A DNA stretch of 64,000 nt from Diplonema papillatum (lineage: Eukaryota; Euglenozoa; Diplonemea; Diplonemida; Diplonemidae). The stretch lies in contig JAPJBO010000189.1 of NCBI GenBank assembly GCA_030068145.1, positions 124,001 through 188,000 on the forward strand, read 5' to 3'. This document shows, one piece after another, positions 58,000 to 64,000 of the stretch; the first letter of the stretch is position 1; every line of letters begins with the position of its first letter. The notes beneath the pieces were generated by a model. The model was not told the origin of the DNA. It saw only the letters and a program-made list of their open reading frames with translations, and searched no databases. Both the position numbers and the translations under genes were made by a program.

Positions 58000-59195
58000 T
58001 GCTGGGTAGCGGATTATAGAGTATCGTGACCCGGCGAAACTCAGGTGCTCCCGTCGTGTCACCGCCGAAGGGGCAGCAGTCATAAGGAACTTAACTAAAT
58101 GACAGGTTGGGTGACGCCGGATGACTAGTATGTTTACCACCCCCACCCGAGACTCTGGGAGACCGGACCCGGTAATCCTCAAAGCTTTCACTTTACAAAG
58201 CGCTGGCTGTTCGCTTTCGACGAATGCGACTTGCGGCACCATATACCAGTCCAGGTACGCGAAAGCTGTAATGAAGAACTCCCGAGTTCTGAGTTATGCG
58301 TTTGCCTCCTCGGGAGTCCGATTCGGTTCGGTGGATAGTCATTCAAGAAACAGTGCCTACAAAACCAGGCTACCAGTTTTCCGCTCCCCTCGACGATTTC
58401 GAAAAACGCCAGTGAAAAAAAAAAAAAAAAACCCGAAAATCATAACATTCTCCCATTTACTCCTCCACCTTGGAAGCAACTGGGGTCCCGCTGTTCAGTG
58501 CCTGTTTAAAAAAAAAAGAAGTCCTTTTTTGCAACCCTCAAAAACTCGCTTATCGATGGGGAAATAAACTGTTCTTTTTAGGACCCCTTTTCTTTTTTCC
58601 CCCTACACGACACAATCTATGCACAAGTCACACCACCAACAAAAGCCACAACAGAAATCACTCTAAAAACAACACGCCGACAACAGCAGCACGTCAATAA
58701 CAATAACGATAACAGCAACCGCAAGGCCCAAACGCTAGATGATTCTTATCTGAGTGCACCGGTCTCCGGTGCTGTTGTTTTTCTTGGTGTAAACGATGGA
58801 TTGTTGAAATAATTAGTATGGCCACGCATACTAGTTTCATCTCACTTCACTTGATTCTGAGCCGGCCTTAGCTTCATCCCTGACTCGCGTGTCCCCAGAG
58901 CCGGACATCCTTACGCTATTCTGCCTGACAGGTCTCCAAGAGGCCTTTATGCTCCTCTTCTCGTCTCATTCTTTTTGTTGATTGTACACTTGAACCGAGG
59001 GAAACATTTCTGGAGTTGAATACCGAGTGATCAGCAAGATTCAGGTTGGCCGCCACCTTAGCGGGGAAAAAGAACGCGAAAAGATAGCTCGCAATGATGG
59101 ACTGGGTAAGGACATATTTGGAGTTAAGGCCCAGACCGGAGGAATTTCTTCGGGGATTTTTGCTTTAGCGGGAGCACCCCACTCTCCCTGGATTT
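58000..59195. other. No gene seen
   Basis: Poly(A) run at 58415-58430 and CAA/AAC-rich simple sequence at 58620-58730. Short ORFs only. Confidence 0.35.
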
Positions 59196-59199
59196 TATT

Positions 59200-59497
59200 T
59201 TTTTACATAAGCGCCAGCTTGAAAGGAAATGCTCGACGATGTTGCCCGACAAAGAACCGAAGGAATCCCAAGTGCTGTAACTACCGAACCACGTGTTGAA
59301 CGGACGTGAGGTCATGCGGGTCTACCCCTACACGACAAATCACACAAACACAACAGGTCAAAAAATCCTGAGTGAGAAAACAACACACGGTGGTGTAAGC
59401 GAAGAACAAATCAGATTGTGTTTGTATTGTATTTGCCCCTTACCTCTATATTTCCCCCCTTCCATTCGGAGTCGAAGCAGCTACGTCGAGTATTTTC
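59200..59497 (+). repeat. Dispersed repeat family D, copy 3
   Basis: Closest to 42327-42620, including GTCATGCGGGTCTACCCCTA, which copy 2 lacks. Confidence 0.9.
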
Positions 59498-60049
59498 ATC
59501 AAATCGTCTTGACGTTGACCCGTGATTTCCATTCTCCCCCCCTCCCCCCGCTCCCCGAAGAACTATAAAGGACGGTGCAGATGCTCTTTTTTTCTCTTCT
59601 TGTAGAAAGCACAGACCAGCAAATCTTCTGGTGTGCTGCCTCAGCAGAGCCGTGAGAAGCACATTGTTTGATGATGACGTGTGCGCTTGTCTCAATGGAA
59701 AAAGTGACAGCTGACAGCGTTTTGTCTTGTGGCAGGTTTAATAAACCAACGTGACTACGCGTCTCCAACACAGCGCCCATTCTTCTTAGAAGCGAAAGGT
59801 TCCTATCGAACCCCCCCCTGGGTGGTTTTGCTGCGTACGTGCGCGGAAGAGCAACATGAACAGCGAAAAAAAGCAGGTGTCGTCTCACCATCTCGATGCT
59901 CCACCGCCGATGGATCTCCTCGAAGACGACGCGTGAAGGAAGCTGTACGACTTGTCAATGGTCGTCGTCAGCTTTGAGATTCGAGCGAATCGCCCATTTT
60001 GAGAGGGCAAGGCGATGGGTGGTTTGGGCACCGGACGACCAAGAGGAAG

Positions 60050-60252
60050 AGGGGGCGACAAAAGAAACGCCGTCAAGCAGCAACTATTGCCCAAAGGAAT
60101 CCGCCACCTTAATGGTGGGCAGGTCGGACACTTGCTGTCGTCGGGGGAAAACAGAAACTAAACCAAGCAACTTCCGCCCCGGAGAACAAAACCCACCAAA
60201 AAGAATCAGCCGCCTTCGTGTGGGCTCGTCTGAAGACAACAGACAGCACGAC
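60050..60252 (+). repeat. Dispersed repeat family S, two copies in tandem
   Basis: First copy ends AATGGTGGGCAGGTCGGACA plus CTTGCTGTCGTCGGGGG; the second begins AAGCAACTTCCGCCCCGGAG and ends GTGTGGGCTCGTCTGAAGAC. Confidence 0.75.
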
Positions 60253-60984
60253 AACCCCAGTTGATCGTTTAACACAACGTAGGCAGCCATCAGAGCGACG
60301 TATACTGTCGATCGTACAAAAAGGAGTCAACTCCGTTTGCCCTTCCGGCTACACTCGAAAACCCCCAGTCTAACTGTTAAATTATTCGGTGTTGTTCAGG
60401 GTAAGCCTATGAGGAGGCAAGAAAGGATACTTTGAAAATCGACTTGGAAACTTCCTCGCCGACACCTCGGACCCTTTCCCCGCACATTCTTTCTCTTCTT
60501 CTTTTTCTTCCTCAAACAAAGTCTTAGGATCTCAATTTACTCGATTTACCGGCTGCTGGAGCCAAACTGTGCATCCTGCAATTTTGCAGGTCTTCACGTC
60601 CATATAGTTTCGTTGGACCGGAAACTATTTGAAAGAGAAAACACCCTACCCAATCCCAAGCACCCTCTACACGCCGCCTGCTGGTCTGACCTGGTCGGAT
60701 TTATAGGCTGTAGGCAGCGGTGCCCATTACCATTTCTTCGAAACCAAAATGGAAATTCTTTGATTCAGGGTTGTCGACCCTTCGGTGGTCAGGCTTGTTC
60801 AGGGGACAATCGGGTGCTCGCCCGGTGGCCACGGATGTCATTCAAGCACTGGCAAACAGAACTTGGCGTGAACAGGGCTGGATCCTTTGTCCAACAAGAA
60901 AACTTGAACAATAACTACTTTTTTGGCACCCAGCAAGTGAAGCTCTTGACGCCGTAAAACCCTGGGTCTGGCACAAGCTGGGAA

Positions 60985-61105
60985 AAAGCAAAAAGAAAAG
61001 GAGACATGCTAACCCTAACAACTTCCGCCGGTCGAGAAAACCTGCCCAATAAAATCAACCGTCTTTGGGTGGGCTAGTTTGACGCTCGTTGTCGTTAGGG
61101 GGGCG
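60985..61105 (+). repeat. Dispersed repeat family S, copy
   Basis: AACAACTTCCGCCGGTCGAG, AAAACCTGCCCAATAAAATC, TTGGGTGGGCTAGTTTGACG then CTCGTTGTCGTTAGGGGGG. Confidence 0.8.
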
Positions 61106-61239
61106 CGAAACCGGACCAATAACAGTTCGGACCCATGCAATGCAACTCCCGAACGGTAGAGGCATGACTGTGAACGCGCGATCCTCCCCAATGTTCTTTA
61201 TATAAGCACCTGTGGGGTGATCCACCTATTTTTTAGCAC

Positions 61240-61425
61240 AAAAAGGTCACACGGAGACCCTAAAACCCCGGAATTTCAAGCGAACTTTAACTCTAAAAAA
61301 TCACAACTTTTCATAATTAGGTTTGACACATTGTTCTGCAGAGCTCTGCAAAGGTCTGCATAGTGTGGTACTCATTTGCATGCAAATGACTCCCCACTAA
61401 CGCAACAAGAAGACGCAAAGTTGTG
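61240..61425 (+). repeat. Family A right end followed by reverse family P palindrome
   Basis: GGTCACACGGAGACCCTAAA and CCCCGGAATTTCAAGCGAAC (61243-61300), then after 65 bp ATAGTGTGGTACTCATTTGC ATGCAAATGACTCCCCACTA ACGCAACAAGAAG (61366-61425). GTTGTGAAAAGTTGTGAATT follows, matching ACAACTTTTCA before it in reverse. Confidence 0.85.
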
Positions 61426-61644
61426 AAAAGTTGTGAATTGATTTGGAATTCTGTGATTTTTTCTGGTCGTATAAGACGCTAGTCTTAGAAGATTAATATT
61501 AACCGACTACTGATATACTGTGAAACAGGGCCTCTCGCTCCATCACACAACCGCTCACGCTCTTGCTTTTAGGTGGATCGCCCCACACCTGCTCCGTAGA
61601 ATACTCGAGGGGGCACCAACTGCAAAATCGCCCCCAACAACCCT

Positions 61645-61745
61645 TTCATGAACGGTCACACGGAGACCCTAAAACCCCGGAATTTCAAGCGAACTTTAAC
61701 TCTAAAAAACCCGGGTTTAGCGCCGGGCGTTAGCGTTCAACGAAA
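61645..61745 (+). repeat. Family A right end joined to family K right end
   Basis: GGTCACACGGAGACCCTAAA ... CTAAAAAA then GGGTTTAGCGCCGGGCGTTA GCGTTCAAC. The same A-to-K join occurs at 54449-54600. Confidence 0.85.
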
Positions 61746-61974
61746 GGTTTCTTTTTGTGTCATAACAAAATAAATGTTGTCAAGAAGAAAATACCGATCG
61801 ATGGCAGCGTACTATCCTACTCCGGTTGGATGAACAAAACAGGGTTGAAGGAAGCGAGATACGTTTTTGAGAGTAACAATGTGTTTTGAAGATCGAAGAT
61901 CTTAGAAGATTGGTACGTCGAGGTGCGCCGCAAAGGCCGCTGGGAGCAACGCGCGTTTCAGTCGTGCAGAAACC

Positions 61975-62035
61975 ATAGTAGGGAACCAACCACCCCTAGG
62001 CGGGCTAGTCTGACACCAGCTGTCGTCGAGAGAAA
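61975..62035 (+). repeat. Dispersed repeat family S, right end
   Basis: CCACCCCTAGGCGGGCTAGT then CTGACACCAGCTGTCGTCGA. Confidence 0.7.
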
Positions 62036-62680
62036 AAGAATTATATAAAATTGGTACCCCCGAAAACTGAAGTAGCGAAGTACGCAAGAACTCCGCACAA
62101 CCTACGCAGTGTGATGGACCTTTCTTCGGAAGGGCTCACGCACTCAAAGATCGACTTATACGCACAAACTACGCAATACGGGGTAGGGCTACATTTTGAT
62201 ACTCCACATGCAGCTGGTGTCTAGCTAGTGTCTAAACGGTCCTGACAGGGCTTATATAACTTGCCACCTGCGGCAAAAGAAAGTCCAGTACACATATAAA
62301 AATTGAGCCCTCACTGATTCACAAACCCCGCACGCTGGAACTACGCAATACGGGGTTTTCGGGGGTACCATTAAAAAAAAAAAAAAGGCAATGCGAACAA
62401 AAGTCCCAAAAACAAATGCAAAAGGGGAGAGGTTTTGGTCCAGCCACCGAAGAATCGGGGAAACGTTGAAATGCTCTTCAGTCACCTCGGGCACCATACG
62501 GCTCACCTCACACTAGTCAAGGTTTTCGCTAGTGAAGACACGGATTCCTCATGAAAAATGATGTTTAAGAGGCTGTGAAGGGCACAGCACAAACAAACCG
62601 AAGCACAGTTCTTCTTTTTTCGTTCGATCAGATCACGGCCAGGCGCCGAACAGCGTCGTTTTTCTTTTTATAAACGTCCT

Positions 62681-63052
62681 TTGGAACACCTCTCGGCGGC
62701 TTCTCTCATATATTTGCCCCACCGACCATGGTGGGTCGCTTCCATTTTCGGAACCCTGATATCAGATCCGAAGCAGCAGCCTTCGTGGGAGGATATTCCA
62801 TTCGGTCCGCTACAGACGCAGCAACCAGCTGGATGCGGCAGTACGGATTCAGCACAGTCTCAAGCCCTCGGTCCACTTCAACCGGAACGGTTTTTTGGCT
62901 TGTCCAACAATTCGTGTGTCAATCAACGTGTGCCAACCTCGAGAAAGAAAGCGGCAGCGCAAAGACCTGTCGCTTTGAACTTCAAGAATCGGTTTAGAAA
63001 ACCGCGACCAGTGGATGTGGACCTGCAGCATGGCTTTGAAAACCTCTGGTGA
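62681..63052 (+). CDS. Doubtful ORF, possibly frameshifted coding relic
   Basis: 124-residue ORF with a moderately protein-like C-terminus (ALNFKNRFRKPRPVDVDLQH). Just past its stop the +1 frame continues in protein-like sequence (VNFGDYSIRMEEAARFFRSV to about 63225). This could be a decayed gene with a frameshift near 63048, or a splice donor at GTGAAC. No family recognised, and third-position GC is lower than in the real genes, so chance is possible. Confidence 0.2.
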   Translation: MEHLSAASLIYLPHRPWWVASIFGTLISDPKQQPSWEDIPFGPLQTQQPAGCGSTDSAQSQALGPLQPERFFGLSNNSCVNQRVPTSRKKAAAQRPVALNFKNRFRKPRPVDVDLQHGFENLW

Positions 63053-63244
63053 ACTTCGGGGACTACTCCATCCGCATGGAAGAAGCAGCCAGATTCTTCA
63101 GATCTGTGCTGATGCCGTATTCCTCAGCAAAGTGTCGCAATTATTGTGATTTTCCACAGCATCTAGGCGACGCATGGTCGCCATGGCTACGGAAAAAGTC
63201 CAGCCGTACTCAATTGCGCCCTTAAAAAAAAAAGCTCCGGGTCG

Positions 63245-63465
63245 AAGTTTGAACTTGATATGCAGCAACAATCGTGTTAGGTGCGTGTCGTTCTAGTTCG
63301 GAAACAAAGTCTGGAAAAAGAACGGAGCAATCTTTACAAACAAACGAGTGACGCAAGGCGGGCGCCTGGCGGCGCCGATCCGAGCGCAAACAGCAGCAGT
63401 GACGCGTCGGCAGTACTTGCACATCTGGACGTCTGGATGGGGCTGCCGCCGTGAGCATCAGCTGC
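63245..63465 (-). pseudogene. CxxC peptide family Z, frameshifted longer copy
   Basis: Minus strand, same order as 55950-56190: MCKYCRRVTAAVCARIGAA, a frame shift, then RHSFVCKDCSVLFPDFVSEL, ERHAPNTIVAAYQVQ. The C-terminal part beyond CSVL is cut short in the 55868-56107 copy by a stop. Confidence 0.6.
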
Positions 63466-64000
63466 AGGTCTCCGAAAGACAAAAAAAAGAGATGGAAAGG
63501 GACATGGTCATCCCCGCAGAAAAAGAAAAGAAGAAAAAGGGTGAGAAGAGGGAAGGCATCTTCGTGTGCTTCCTTTGCTTTGTTTAGCGTTTGTGGTTTC
63601 TTAATTGGGCCGGTTTTGTTGAGGGGCTTTGCCGTACTTCGATGTGGCAGTCGCTTCTCAGGATCGGTCTCCCGTCTCCATTACAGCCACGGCAGTCTGA
63701 AAAGATTCTTGCACAGCTTGCACCGTCTTGTGCCATCACTCGATTGACCTAGAATTAAACCGACGCTATTGCTAGCACTAGTTCTGATCTCGGTCAACTG
63801 ACTGCCATAGATTGTTACTGCGTATCAAATTGAAATAAACTGCTACCACTACCGCAGTCCACTGCAGGAATTCAATTACACTGAGGGACCGAAACGACAA
63901 CGCCCCCCTCGCCGAGCCAATATATCCGGGGCTACATCCGGGTAATATTATTGCGGCAACCAATTTTTTGCTTCCCCGGAGACAGTATTCGTTACAGCTA

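Overview
The window is nuclear DNA of a microbial eukaryote. It has spliceosomal introns, a PDK1-like AGC kinase, a two-RRM RNA-binding protein, a PH-domain protein, eukaryotic-type LSU rRNA fragments and retrotransposon pieces, and no operons or ribosome-binding sites. Host coding exons are GC-rich at third positions, while the surrounding DNA is a mosaic of short dispersed repeats. The best-supported introns have GTATGC/GTATGT/GTATTG donors and mostly CAG acceptors. This fits an alveolate-like or other repeat-rich protist (a chromerid or dinoflagellate relative is a guess). The sequence alone does not fix the species.

Layout. 1-1803: end of an acidic, charged gene, probably two exons around an intron with two tandem arrays. 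1804-7900: repeats, a degenerate LSU rRNA fragment and a Kelch-like exon remnant. 7987-8562: small membrane protein with an in-frame TGA before a third hydrophobic segment. 9399-10622: intronless PDK1-like kinase with DFD in place of DFG, followed by broken copies of its own C-lobe. 13501-25544: a five-exon PH-domain/coiled-coil gene about 12 kb long. Its large introns hold a LINE-like 3' fragment with an unusual triple Cys/His motif (16.5-18.9 kb) and a second ORF-bearing block on the opposite strand (21.1-23.8 kb). 26854-28050: secreted serine beta-lactamase-like protein. 31181-34673 (minus): decayed RT-RNase H retroelement, split by a 1.8-kb terminal-inverted-repeat element that landed exactly on the codons of the RT catalytic YDD motif and duplicated those 9 bp. 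35643-37427: two-RRM gene, with a 3' flank built of repeats of its own stop-codon region, then a 16-bp minisatellite. 38.5-64 kb: gene-poor. It holds many copies of roughly a dozen short repeat families, an LSU rRNA fragment flanked by inverted repeats, a second 16-bp minisatellite, a tRNA-like element, degenerate copies of two small repeated peptides and another RT fragment.

The recognised host genes (kinase, PH protein, RRM protein, beta-lactamase-like protein, membrane protein and the 5' charged gene) all lie on the plus strand. The recognisable mobile-element ORFs are on both strands. No shared pathway links the host genes. Kinase and PH protein could both belong to phosphoinositide signalling, but that is only a family-level association. 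The most notable structures are the insertion into the YDD motif, the Cys/His triple motif, a palindromic repeat family with compensatory changes, and local duplication of exon pieces beside their parent genes.
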